A DNA stretch of 64,000 bases from assembly GCF_037975245.1 (NCBI RefSeq), contig NC_092575.1, forward strand, positions 6,244,501-6,308,500, written 5' to 3'. Below the pieces are notes generated by a model. It did not search any database, had not been told where the DNA came from, and saw nothing but the letters and a program-made list of their open reading frames with translations. A program made the position numbers and the translations under genes. Source of the stretch: Apostichopus japonicus (lineage: Eukaryota > Echinodermata > Holothuroidea > Aspidochirotida > Stichopodidae). Shown piece after piece: positions 12,312 through 26,400 of the stretch; the first letter of the stretch is position 1; every line of letters starts with the position of its first letter.

Positions 12312-12785
12312 TGTGAAGTTCGCCATACTGCGAAGATCGGCCACCCTTAAGAAATACACGATTTCACCATGAAAATCTACAGGAAGAGTCAAATTTCACC
12401 AAAAAGTACGAAGCTACAGTTATTTTCTCTCCAAAATGACCCGTGTGCAAGAAATTACTTACATATTTGTCAATAAAATGACGAAGATCTATGAAGTCTG
12501 TTATAATTACTGAAAAAGCAACTGCGCCCCCAATTTTATCACCATCGCCACACTGTGGGTTGCGCGGCCGAACTTCGCAATACTCTAGCAAGAAATACCA
12601 GTTCCACAATCACGAAGAATCTTCTTGGAAAACAACGTGAAAACAGTTTGCAGGAAAGAAAGTTTGGCCGTGTATCGTACTATGACAAAATTCTCCCACC
12701 ATATGAAGTATATTTTCAAATGATTTATACCAGAAGATTTAGTTTTGGGGTGTTTTAAGTCTTAAGTGGCCGAACTTCGAAGTCA
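12312..12785. repeat. Possible decayed inverted-terminal repeat element
   Basis: The left end (GCGAAGATCGGCCACCCTTAAG) and the right end, read on the other strand (TCGAAGTTCGGCCACTTAAG), are similar. The word CGGCCGAACTTCG recurs inside at about 12565. The ends are diverged and no target duplication was found. Confidence 0.35.
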
Positions 12786-14411
12786 CCATCATACTTCTAA
12801 GTACTGTAGCCTGTACTGTAGGCCTATCATGATGGTAGGCCTATGTTGTTAATTCATGATAACAAGGGCATAAAAGGGCATAAATGATAGCTCTGATGAT
12901 GATCTCAAATATTTTGCTCAGTGGTTTAGCTATCTATCCTTCAGCTATGTGATTTCATCGATGGTTTGAACAGATTCTGCCAGAAATAAAAAGAACTCTG
13001 CTTGTAAGGGTAGGGAGTCAAATTGCTCGAAGCATAGAATATTTTCCTTTACTTCACACATGCGTTGAAGTTTACTTTACAATTCAGCTAATTGAAATTT
13101 GAAAGTGCCTCAAAATACAAAACTGATTTTTCCTTGTACCACTGTTGCAATTTTGGACGGTTTCCTTAAGGCTTTGTAGATTAAAATTGTGATTCTAAAA
13201 CTAAAATTAGTCACAATTTGGTTTACAAACACAGTAACTACAATGTCTATCAGTTCAACTACATATGTAAGTTGTAACACAGTACCCAAATTTAGGGGAC
13301 ACGCAAAGTTACCGTACACCACCATATAACATAATTAGATTATAGTATGGGTTAGAACTTGGACTCAAAAAGTTGGTTATAAACTTCAATTTAAAGATTG
13401 CAGCTACAGTGGCTATCAGTGCAGCTTCATATATAACTCAGTATATGTGAATTATAATTGGCTAGTGCCATACTCAGTGAACCTGTGCACATAGCCTACA
13501 GTGTTTGCCTGCAATTTTGTGGTGATGGTCTCAGTGTTAGGCTAAAATCATGTACATAACATAATAGTGAGACACCCTCAGGGAATGACACAAACTTTGT
13601 GCTGAAAGTTAAGCCTAAACCTTACTTATAAATATTGTCCATTTAAAGTTATCTGATATCTTGTTTGCACTTTGCCGAGAAGGGAATTAAAAAGCAATTC
13701 GTGATTCTTTTGTAATTTTTTAACTTGTTTTGAAAATGATAGGTATACTTGATCACTGAACTTTTCATAGCTTGAGATACACTGACATTTGTACTATTTA
13801 CTACTATTGCCAAAGTCACCTGTCTACAAAAGGCCTTCATATCTGAATACATTGCAATTGGTACATGGCTGAATTTGTAGGTAACTACTGTATGCATTAT
13901 AAGCATGCATTTGCACTGTATGCATGATAAGCTTCCGCTGTTATTGGCTATGTGAGAAAAAGTTTCTGGATGAACTTGTACTAAACTCCTTCCTGTCGGT
14001 AATTGTTGGATCTAGTCATTAGTAATGCCATAGCTAATTGCTAGTCATACAACGACAAATTTGTAGCAACAATGAATTTTTGAATGAAACCTTATATAAG
14101 TTTGAATCTAGGTGCAGTAGTCAACTCATAGCACCCACTGAATGGTAAATTGCAAACATGTGCCAATGTTACATATCTTGATTACATATTTTTGCAATAG
14201 CATAAATGTACCATGAGTATCAGGTTATTAACACTGTCAGGTAGTTTTTTGTAGTCTACTTAGTAAATCACCAATTGCTAGAGGAGTCTCACAGTTCAAA
14301 TTTACCTTAGAATAAAATATACAGTAGGTAAGTTGAATAATTATTAATGTTGATATTTATGTAATACTGTAATAACCAACACAGGAATCTCATACTCTTC
14401 TTCCATTGCAG

Positions 14412-17400
14412 TAGGTCATTCCTTAAGTAGAATCAGCATTTATTACCATGGACGGAGAAATTGAAGAACTGATAAAATCATATGTGAAAAAGTTAAAGGT
14501 ACGCTACCTTTACAAAGGTATTTTTTTCTCTTCAGATTCTTTCTTCAATTGACAAAAGTAAGTCAGTTATTATGTTTGCAAGACAAATTTGCACATATAT
14601 ATGTATTTATCAATATTGGACTTAAAAATCTTAGTACTATATTCAATATTCCTGTAGATGCAGTACAATACCTAAATATTACATTAAAATGATAACATGT
14701 GAATGCGTCATGTATGATACTTTTCATTAAGTGGTCGAAGAAAGAACAATGGCCATAACAGCTCACACAACAAAATTATCAAGTGTGATATCTCATTTAG
14801 TCATATATTTAATATATTTGATACTCAGTGTAAATATAGTAAATGTAAACACTTAATAACAATAAACAATTATATGCCACCTTGTTGAATCAACATTGTC
14901 AGTGAGTGTATACATGTAGGCTTCCATTGTAAGCATTGTTATTTTTCTCTTAAATCTGATTGGTTTATTTATTTTCTTTCCTCTCTATTGCCAAAAATCT
15001 ATTAACAGAAATTTCAAGACGAAGTTAACGATGAACGCCATGAGAAGGAAGCAACAGAGAAGAAAGTCATCTCTTCGCTGAGGGACCTGACAAATTTATA
15101 TCAAAAAGCTCACACAGCACAGGAGGATGAATGGAGGTAATTACATTTCCACTACCTTTACTCTAAGTCAGTTTGGGTGTTTGTATATTATTATAGATCC
15201 TGTCACATATTTTACAAAGAGTTCTGAGAGAAATGGGAAGTGGAAGTTTTACTCTCAAGTTTCTTGATTGCATTAGGAGATTTGCTTCATTTTGTATCAG
15301 GATTCAGATTGACTTGTTACTGACATACTATACATATCCTTCATTAATAAAGTGAAATTTATTCCCCAACTGAACAGATATAAGTAAGTTTCTTGTAAGT
15401 CATATTTGGGATTTAAGTATCATAAACTTGTTTAGCATGATAAATCAACTGTAAAGGAAAGCGTTCTACCTACAGGTTACGCTGTAAAATGCTTAAAATA
15501 TTTTTGCATTGAACATGTTGGTTTCCAGTTTGTTCCAATGAGTATATCCTTTACATGCACATGTGTTAGGTTACAAGCTCAAGAAAACAAGGAGAGATAC
15601 TCTACCTTGGAATCCACACATCGGCAGATGGAGGAAAAATTGACGAGGATGGAAAACAGTTTACAGAGAAAGAGAGACGAACTGAGAGAAACAAATGGAA
15701 ACCATAAGGAAATGGAGACAAGGATGGAACAGGTAAGAAGAATGATACAGTACAGATCTGTCACAGTGAAGGGTCAGGATAAGGGTGTTAGTGTAAGGAG
15801 TGTAAAAAAACTCTCAGAGGCATTTCATCCTTTCTTAATGATCATTGAAAGAATGCTAACTCCAAAGTTATTATAATCATGTGAAAAATTCAAAAGGAAA
15901 GTTTTAGATAAATAACACCCAAGCTGAATTACCTTACAAAGTAACTGAAAAATGATGACTTTTGACCCAATTTTGCAAAAGTTAAATCATCTTTTGACAT
16001 CACTTGTCAAAATGCAGATCAAGAGACTTGCTAGTAAACTTCCATCAGGGCTTCCTTTGAGCCGCTACATTAAATAAATATATTAAATACTAGATTCAGT
16101 GCCCCATAATTCCTGATTGTAAATGTTGAGGCAAAGACTTAGAGATGGCTATCTTCAAAAGAAAATTGTCACCTTTTCTTTTCTTTTTATCCATTGTAAC
16201 AACTACAAATTTTATATTCTTTTTTACTTTCTTTCCAATTCATTAGCAAAAACTACAACATAAGGAGGAAATTGCTGCATTGAAGATGAAACTTAAAGAA
16301 GTCAACAATTCCAAGAAAGATGTTTCAAGGACCCTTGAAAATCTGGAATCTGAAAATGTAAAGCTAAGAACAGATATGAAAGCTGCAGCAGAAAAGTATC
16401 GAAACGAGTCAAGCAGTTTGAAAAATGATCTGCAGGAGGCAAAGGTTAGTTTGAGCAAGAATCTTTATGACAATAACTAAGGTTTCCCATCTAGAAATAG
16501 CTTTTTATAAAAAGAACTGATGATTGAGATAACATTGACTTTGATAAGCAACAAAGTTTTAACTTTTAATTGACCAAACCTATCGTATGTCCCAAAAAGA
16601 TGTTCAGCTGGTATGGCACAAGTCTGCATACACAACCGTCCTAAATAATGATAGGTAAAAAGATATACAATTCATTTCTAATTTGTTTTCAAGGGTTCTT
16701 GAACTTTAATTTCACAGAAATATTCTGGCACTGTTTGCATATAACGTTACATAACCAGATACCACATATTGGCAGACTAACTCAAGTATCTAGAGAAACT
16801 TTCGAGATACAGAATTACTAAACTTGATAACATTTCACATTATCATCTGGAGCAAATTTTTTATGGTCGTCCAAGACGACCAAATTTCTGTTCGTACAAG
16901 TAAAATCAGCTTTGGTGACTTCCGCCATTTTCACATCAAAATCAGAGTGCATTGTAAATAAATACCCCAAATAGGAAAAATGATAATCTTGTTACACCAT
17001 CCATCATTTTGGAAATACTGAAATAAGACATAAATAGCAGTAGGCCTATGATCCACCCAAAGGTGAGTTTTACTGACCCAAAGCTGGTGTTCTATTCACC
17101 AAACCTACATATCTGTCCTACAGTGTGCATATTGGTTATTCTTTTTCAGACAATCAATTGCTGTTCAAGCAACCAGAAAGTTAGGAATTGGTTGTCCCAG
17201 GGCCAACCGGAGAAAATCCTTGAAAATATGCCCTGCCATGTCATAGCAATAAATAGCACTGTCCTGGAGCTTACTTATATGTAAAGTAAACTAGGCCTAT
17301 GTCATTAAGATCATTGATAACATCGTCCAGGTTTCTGTTCCAATTTCAAGAAAGAACTTTGCTTGATCTTGTGATATCTTTACTTTGTGAAAATCTTACA

Positions 17401-20400
17401 TTTATAGCTACAAACTCTCTCATTGGAGAAGAGGCTTAATACCATCCAGGGAAGAGAGAAAGGGTTGGCAGAAGATGTGGAACTCAAACACAAAGTAACC
17501 TGTGAACTGTCATCAAAAATTCTGGTAAATACACAGAATGAGATACCAGTGCCAGTGATAAGTGTGTGTTGGACAGCCTGTGTTACTGAGTGAGATACTT
17601 GTACAACTTGAAACACCTGGTTGCTGTTCATAACTTTGTTCCTTTTCCAATGGAATCCAATCAAATTACTAGAGAAATGTCTCTGTGAACTGACTGAAGA
17701 TCTTATTTTTGTCCAGAAAGGTGCAGTTAACTGTTGTTTAGCCTACAGAGTTTATGGCAAGACTAACATAGCCTCACACAATCTGATGTGCAAAGTAGTT
17801 TCTGTTCAAGTGTATTTCAATGGTGGGAATTATGCTAAAAGGGTGAGCAGATTTGCATATTCATTCAGACTGAGAAATAGTGTTAGTCTGAGGTGAAAGT
17901 AAAAGCATTTAATCCAAAGTACTCAAATTCTTTCAACAGCTGGTGAATGTTTTCACAGTAACGTCTCGGACCTAATACACAACACACTTGGTTTGTTTCA
18001 TTAGTGTCACACGGACTTTTTGTATGAACACAACAGCAGGAGTGTGGTTACAATATATTCATGCTACATTAAATTAAGCCTTGGTATGAGTACAAGAATA
18101 AGGCTCAAAGCATGAGTGCAAGCTTTACTGCAACTTCTAGTCTTCTATACTAGATTCCAACGTGACCAGAGTATGAGTATGGGTTTGTCCTGTCCGTCCC
18201 GGTCCCCGTTAAGGCACGTTTGGACGATAAAGTGGCAGAAACGACACAAATTAGCAGTCCAACAGAGATATGAAACTGATTTCTGGCAATTTATTCTCCT
18301 GGGTTGATTAGAATTATTATGACGAACCCTACAATCGGTGATAATAATACATTTTTTACGTGCCACACATGCACGGAGTTCTTATACAGTAGAGGTATAC
18401 AGCAAGACTGATTTGGCTTATAGAACTCCCCAGACACGAAGTAAAAGACATGACACTTTTACCCAATCACCACTTTATGTTTCTGTCACATGTCAGAAAC
18501 AGCCAATCAGAATCTATACATGTATGCTTTAATTCCTGGAAATCACTTAAGGGAAAGTTAACAGAGCATCTACATACATCTGCATTCATTAATATACATA
18601 AGGGTGCAATGGGTCAGGACACTATGAATGTTTGACACAACAGTGTTCAAACCCATGAGAAGAAGTACAGGTACTGTACTACAGTATATACTGTATGTTA
18701 GTAAACAAGTACAGACACATTGCAAGCCTCGTGTCACAACAGAAGTCTCATACCTCAAATAAAGAATGCTCTTTGAAAAGATTATCAATAATTTGTCTTT
18801 AGACTTCATAGCAGAGAAACATTAATGTAGTCTCCTTTGCACACAAGAAAAAGGGCAATCCTTGTCATTGGCAATGAATGGGTAGGGCTGAATACCTGTT
18901 TGGGGAGGGCCAGAGGAGAGGGAGAACAAGAAGAAACACAATGGTGGAGTTGTGTATAAATAATTAATTTAAATTTGGTACCATTGAGACACAACTAGAT
19001 GTTTTGAGGTGAGCTCACACTCTTCAGAGAGTCCTTAAAAATGAATTGTAAAATTTACCAAAGGATTCTGTTTACTATGAAAAGAAAGTCATATTTCTTC
19101 TTTCTTTTTGGGTTGGGTTTTTTTTATTAACTTTTTTTTTTAGTTTGTAAGATAACTTGAGTTGATCGTTTGGTAGAATGTCCAATTTGAAAGACAAGCT
19201 TCCATATTTGATGTATTACTTGATTTAAGATTCCAGTGACTCATCCCATTGTTCCTTTGCTTCATTTACAGGAAATTGAGAGCAAATGCAATCAGCTATC
19301 GGTCGAAAATAACCAGCTAGATGAAAAGTTGAAGAAACAAGAGAGACATTGGCAGCAGAAGTTAAAGGTTTGTTGTAACAAAGCAAATCCATACCTGCTT
19401 ACCGTCCTCTGATTAGAAGAACTTTTTGTCTGCAAACTTAAGACCACAGTATGATAATGATCAAAACAGAATAAGGGTTTTCTTCCCAATCAAATTCCTA
19501 ATAGAAATGCAATCGGTTCAAAGAATTCTGTAAGTGGAATAGGAATTGCTCAGATATAAATACTTTAGACTGTAATATTCCATTTTCTTTTGTGAGGTAC
19601 ATTATAATTAACCTTTGCTTATTCTGAAAATTCTGAGTTAAAAAAATAAATAAAAAAAAACTAAGAAGACTTTTACAGTACACTTGTAAGTGAACTGGAT
19701 GAGAATTAAAACCTTTTTTTTTGAAAAGGCAAACAACTGTAACTGTTTCACCTTTATAGAATTATCAGACTCCGTTCTATTTCCGTTTAAGCTCTGATAA
19801 CCTATTAATTTTGATGAAATAAAATTTTTACAATTTTATATGCAGCATGCAGATGAAGAAAAGTGTCATTTAGAGGCAGATAATAACAAATTGGAGGAGA
19901 AGATGAGGAGAAAGGAAAAGAATTTACAAGAGAGACTGCAGGTGAGAGAAATTATTGAGAGCGTCAGAGTTTCATTTTCTTTACATCAATCGGTCACAGA
20001 GAGATGCTGTGACTCTGATGTGAGAGACAAAAGTATTCAATATGACTAGTTGAGAATCCAATCTTTTTCTAAACTCTATGTATGGTGGTCAAATAGGCTT
20101 CTAATGTTTCAGGCGTTGTGTCAGGTACAGACACCTGCAAAGCTTTCTGCATAGCTAGTTGAACACCCCATCGTAAGATCTATTCAGAAAAATAAATTCA
20201 AATGAAAGTTCTCCACTTGGTCTCTAGCAATATGTAATACTGCAAAAATTCTAGCAATATGAAGTACGATAAAAGATATGTAATTTTATTTGATATTTTA
20301 TTGTAACATATTGATAATTCATAAGGACAAGAAATCTCATGTGGAGAGAGTGAAGAGGGATTGTCATTGCCAAATTTTCTAGTTGAGTTTTTGATGTGTA

Positions 20401-23400
20401 CTTGAAATGTGATATATGTGGAATATTGTCTAATGCAATTGCCAGATACATTCATAAAATAACCCCAAACTAGGAGATTTATTTTGAGAAATGGAACTTT
20501 TTTTTTTCATTTTTGCAGGAGTTAGAGTCTTGTAATGCCCAACTTGCCACAGAGAAGAGAAAGATGGAAAGGGAATCTAATCAAAGAGAGACAGAGCTCC
20601 AGACTCTTGTGGAGGTAAGAGAGAAGAATTCATGTGAGCAATAACACTTAGGTTGGGCTTATATGTGAACCTCGCTGCTACTTAAGTGAGAAGCAAAACA
20701 GTGGACTAATGTTTACAAGATACTACTTGTGGTCAAAGTAACACAGTATATAAAGAAAAAAACTGTGATGAATGACATTGTCAGGTTGAGTGACTTTGCC
20801 AACTTTGAAAGATATATGTATATTTTTCTCTTTGTAACTACTGATGAACTTCTTTTATACTTTATTCCTGACTTACTTTGTAGAGTATTGAAGCAGAGTT
20901 GGTTCGAGCTAAGTCTAAGACTCAGAAGTGTGAAGAAATGATGATGTCACAGGAACAACATCTTAAAGAACAGATCGAGGTATGAAATGCTAAGAATAGA
21001 TAATAGTTGAAAGTTTGACTCTGTACATAGCAAGTTTGGAATGTTATGAATTTTGTTCATAAAAAATGTGTTAATACTAAAGTCCTCTGTCCAACCACTG
21101 TTATTCACCATGTAATACCAGGCAAATTTATTCCTAGTAGTGCATATGATTACAAATGAATTAAAAAGCTGACCTTAACCTGACAAAGATACATGGGTTA
21201 ATGTTCGTCTTCTTAAATGATTTCAATACATTAACATTCATGTCCTGAAGACAAGAGTCACAGGGAACAATCTAGGATGTTCTACAGTAGTACATTTATA
21301 CCACACACCATAGCTTTATGATTTTATCATGTAACTCCGACCTTAGGTCTCTCTGTGAATCCTTCTTCATTGTGTGTTTGTCACAAGGGTGAGGTTATAA
21401 TAGTGATTTAGTTTTGCAAAGACATCATCAAAACCATGAAATATCCAATTTAATATCATATGCCAAGTTATTTAGATCAACTCATTTGTTATGTGTTTGA
21501 ACCCAATGTAAAGGATGAAGAGAGTTTCCATATGTCGGAACAGGTAGAACGTCACAGATCTCACTTTAGGTCAATAGATACTTGATGGCCAGAAATGTTA
21601 AGTTAAACAGTGTGTGATTTATAAAAGAAAATCAATTATGCAACGGAGAAACACAAATTGTTATTGGTTCTGGAAACTGTTTTGTCTTTTTCAGGAAGTC
21701 GAAAACAGGAGATATAAGATGCAGATAGAGAATGATCAGCTCAGAGATGAGATGAAGACAGTGAAAGATGAGGCAGGGAAGAGGGTGCAGGTGAGCAAAC
21801 CAACTAAAGTTCATCTGCATACCTTATAATATGTCCCAGGATGTTGTATCACAAAGCTAGTAATTAATTATTCCATTGAAATTCCAATCATTGCAATTTC
21901 AATTCGTTCCATTTTCTGCTAAGAAAATAGTCTAACTTGTAATTTCTACTTATACCAAAGAAAATCTTGGTGAATCAAACCCAGTTATTATGCCCTGCTT
22001 TGGCTGTGTGAATGTGACTTTGTATTCACAAGGCTGCCAACAGCAAAGAAAGATGATCATTAGATGGCTCTCTGAAATACATTTATAGTTCTCTTCCTTA
22101 ATTAACATCTTCAAAATATTCTCATATTCTCTTGTCCCATTTCCTTCTTCTTGAAAGTACATGAAACTTTAGCAGTCTCTGTCCCCAAAGTTCTTTTGCT
22201 TTACAAACATTCTTAAAGTGTATGTTGATATTTTGGTTCTACTGAACAGTGTTTTGTATATTTAGTTATTATAATAATTCTATATTGACATGCCTATTGA
22301 AGTTTCCTTTTTAACCACAGTATTCTGACCAATATTTTTAATACAGTACAAAACAGATAAAAGCTGAATTTTTCTAACATAAATTAGTTCATCTGCATTG
22401 AACTGTCTTGGTATAAACTTTTCCCTCCAAATGCTTAAATTACAACAAAAGTTAAATAATAGAAATTTGTTGATTGTAATTCTGACAAGGTTTATTATAG
22501 GGTCACTTAAAGCAGAATTTTGAGGTTTATGAAAGTTACTAAGAGTTTGGATGACATCACATATTATTGCATAATTATAACATACTTTTACAAGTATGTG
22601 GATAGATTACAGTTTTTCACATATTGGTTAGGAAAAGTTATTAGATACTCCAATGAGTGTCTGCTGTTTCACATTATCTGTACTATATATTAGTTTTTGA
22701 TTTTTTTGCACAAATGATAATGTCATGATAATCTAACATTTGCCAAATCTGTTTGTTTAACTTTCTACAGGAACTAGAAAAGCAAAGACATCAGATATCA
22801 TCGGAGCTGAGGAAACTTAAGATCGACCTGAACGAACAGGACCAAGTAGCAGGAAGTAGAATCAAGGTGAATGATGCTTTCCCCATGTCATATCTTCTCT
22901 GACAATTTTTCATTCTCTTTTTCAGTTGCTTGTCAGTCTAAAGAGATCAAATTTGATCTGTTTGGATAACATTTTAGGATGGAAATGTAACTGGTATTGT
23001 TGAAATGATTAAAGTGGCATTAGACCTTGTTTATGCTGAGTCATAGGTACAAGATATCTAATGTTAGACACTTTATAAAACCGAGGGCTGATAGTTAGGT
23101 GAGAGGTAAACAATCCATAGATATAAACAGAAACGTTTCTATCCCTAAGTGCCTCTTTTGTCTCCTTAACCTCCATTGCTAGCTCTCTTTGATAGACTCC
23201 TCTGTGAAATTTACCCCCTGCAGCCATTTCATTTCATGCTTACTTTATCTCATTGCCCCTTTATTCTGTCTAATTTCATTCCATTCATTTTGTCCTGTAC
23301 ATGTAGTTGCTAAGGTTTGCTAGTAAAGTCTTCATTTGGGCTGTTAAGATTTTTGAGCACTCTATATAGACCTAGACAGATTAAGTCTCAGTTATACAAT

Positions 23401-26400
23401 CGGTCCATAACTTCTTTAACTTTTAGAAAGGCTTTACTCAGACACCTTTTAAGCTAATACTGAGTTTCATCCAATTTCCTCTTGGAGAATGAGGATGAGG
23501 TGATGCAGTGGGAGGGGAAGGGGTGGGTTGTACTAGAGGATGAGATGACAATGGGAAGGGATAGGTTGTACTAGACCAGGTTTTCCCTAACTTTATCCCC
23601 CCACGAACCCCCTGTGGATGTCAGAGTTGTCCACGAACCCCCAACTTTTAGAGACACGATCTAAGTCATGATTATACTGTGATACGCATAACAGCCTGTG
23701 TCTGTTTCATAATTCAGTTATTTATCACATGCAAGGTACGGTACTATACTATGGCAACATATGCGTATGGAACGCGAAAAGGGTTTGTCGATAGGTAGGT
23801 ATGACTTTTGTACATTACTAAATTATATGACATATCAGATTTTACTTCAACAAAAAGTACTTTCATAAACGTCTCATGAACCCCCTGGGATGGACTCACG
23901 CACCCCCTGGGGTTTATGCACCCCAGTTAGGGAACCCATGTACTAGAGGATGTGTTGACAATGCAGGGGTGGGCAGATTGTTACCATTTTTCTCTTTCAA
24001 AAATAGTTCCATAACTTCCCCTGAGAACTGATGCATGTTTCTAATATCAGGTGGCCAAAATCAAAGGTTACCTGTCTGTAATATTTAGTCACTCTTTTGT
24101 TTGATACAGAAATTGGAATCCGACATTGCTAGCCACAGAGCTGAGAGGATTGACCTGGTCAAGTCATGCGAAGCCAAAGAGCCGATCATTGAAGAAAAGT
24201 CTCAAAAGATTCATGAACAAGCCATGGTAAGTTTTTAAATTAAGCATTGTAAGAGGGGCCAAAGCATTATTTTCTCAATCATTTGTGAACGGTGGTCAAG
24301 TTTCTCACTCTAAAACAAGAGTTACCTTTTATTTACTGAGCAGTTTTTACTTTAATGGGAACTAGAAAAGAACTACCTGTCATCTAAACACAGATGTCTG
24401 AGCTGTATGTAGCATCCATCATTCGCTAACACAGAAGGCTTAGTTCTTCATATGTTCACATTTTTCCTCTGTGTCATTTATACCTGTTAAAGTTCAAATT
24501 TATTTCTCATCAGTGGATAACAATAAAATAGCTTAACCCCTGATTCGAGGGGATAATAATTTTTTTTTTTTTTGAGGATTAGTGGATGAGCATTAAGATA
24601 TACGGTTAAAGAAACAACATTAAAGAAAGAAATATAAATACTATATATAGGAGCATGCATCATAAGCACTTGTTCCTTGGTAAGGTTTATACTTATCATC
24701 TTATCACCACAGACCATCGGTATGCTGCAAGAGAGGATCAAAGGTCTAGATAAACAGTTGTCAGAAACCATCGCTGGAAAGCATGACCAACTGTATAAAG
24801 AACGAAAGCAAATGAAGTAAGTCATTTTAACAAGTTTCCATTATTCTGAGATAAATATCTCTCTCGTCTCCTTTATGTCAAATTGATAGGTCACTTATAA
24901 AGAGAAAAGAATATACGATAAGATTTTCTTTCCAAAAGTTACAGTTAATTTTTAGTCCAAATAGTAAATTGATGAATAAGTTATCATATATCATTTGCTA
25001 TCAGGTTGGCTAAATATTTTCCTACTGCAAGGAATATGTCAGTAAATCATTTGAAGGTCGCTTTTTAAGTCATTTGAAAGTTACTTTCAGGTCATTTGAA
25101 AGTCACTTTCAGGTCATTTGAAAGTGCTGAGGATTTCAGAATCTATGTGAAGTCTACCGATTCCCTCACCAAAACAAGTGAAAATTAAATTTTCTATCTC
25201 TCAATAATTTATCCTAGTTACACAATTCATTTGCCTCTTTTCACCAATTTTTCAGACAAGCAGAGGAAGAGAAACTAACAGAATTACTGGAAGAAAATGT
25301 TGCCTTGGAAACTAAGGCACACCGTTTAGAGATGAAGTTAAGTGAAATTCAACTGCAAAGTGAATCGTTGGAGAGGAAGATTACCAAACAAACTGATGCT
25401 ATGCAGAAGGTATTTAGTGGTTTATTCCTGTTTAAGAAACATATTTCACTTTTGCTATTATTATTGAATTTATTTTGAAATAGTGTTCAGTTCAGTTTTT
25501 CAGTTATATTTATCTGCATTGCTATTTTATTTTGAAAAGGCATAACCTGCCCAGGGTTGCATTTCAGAGTGACTTAGATTCGCTTAATGATGTTATTACC
25601 TCAACAAAGAGCAAAACATGTTTTGTTACTAAAAAGCAAAGTATATTTGTTTTCCTGATGTCTATAACCAAGATTCATTCATTAAGTCAGTGAAAATTGT
25701 GCAAATCTGGTGAAAACACTAACTAGGTTGGCGTAACTTTTGCTGTGGAATGCATCCAGCTGTTTCACATGTTTCGATGTTCATCAATATGTTTTTTACT
25801 TTTAATAGGCTCAAGCCTCTGCAGAAGATGAATTCCTTCGCCTGAAAGAGAGCTATGAAGAGAAACTGAAGGAAGAGATGGAGATACTGCGAGAGAAATG
25901 TGAGCTGGAAGAAGAAGTGGAAACATTGACATCCAGAGTGGATGAACTTCAAGTCAAAATAGAGAGGAGAGATTTGGAAATCAAAGAAGTACTGGTAAGA
26001 TGAAAGTAATAAAATCTGACCAAAATGAATGAATATATTGACCTCTGAAAGGTTTGAAAAATTAATCTCAAAGAGAGAACAGGAGATATGTGGTTCGTGT
26101 AGTGATTTTACTTCAAAATTTAAATTATTTTTATGTACAGAAATATGAATGGAATACCATATCAAAATGGTACCACCTTAGTTTACTTCTCCAACCAATT
26201 TTAATAATTTATTCAACCTAGTGACTTGTGTTTTGTTCTGTGTAAATGTTTGTTTAGGATTGTTTTTCTTTTAACCCAAAATGCGCTGCTAAGCTGCTAA
26301 TTTAAGCCTAAATTGCTTCATGAAATTAATAATGTGCATCAAACACAATACTTCATATGCAAATTAGTCTTGGCTCAGGAAATAAATTGTCATCAAAGTG

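Larger units (their letters stand above)
8427..14411. other. Divergent intergenic region between BICDL and citron with their 5' untranslated exons
   Basis: About 6 kb separates the two divergent coding regions. It must hold both promoters and the leader exons implied by the acceptors at 8427 (minus) and 14411 (plus). The segment 8500-9100 is richer in CpG than its surroundings and is a plausible promoter area. It also holds a hairpin (8681-8744), a near-perfect 75-nt palindrome (10777-10851), a candidate small first exon (10965-11030), a repeat with decayed inverted ends (about 12312-12785) and G-rich repeat-like sequence (about 9940-10440). No kinase-like or other long open frame was seen. 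Confidence 0.5.

Noticed and set aside
8427-14411. Kinase-domain exons upstream of the citron coiled coil
   Set aside because: No glycine loop, HRD or DFG-type segment was found in the plus-strand frames, and the 14412 exon contains an in-frame stop before its ATG. Very short exons could still be missed.
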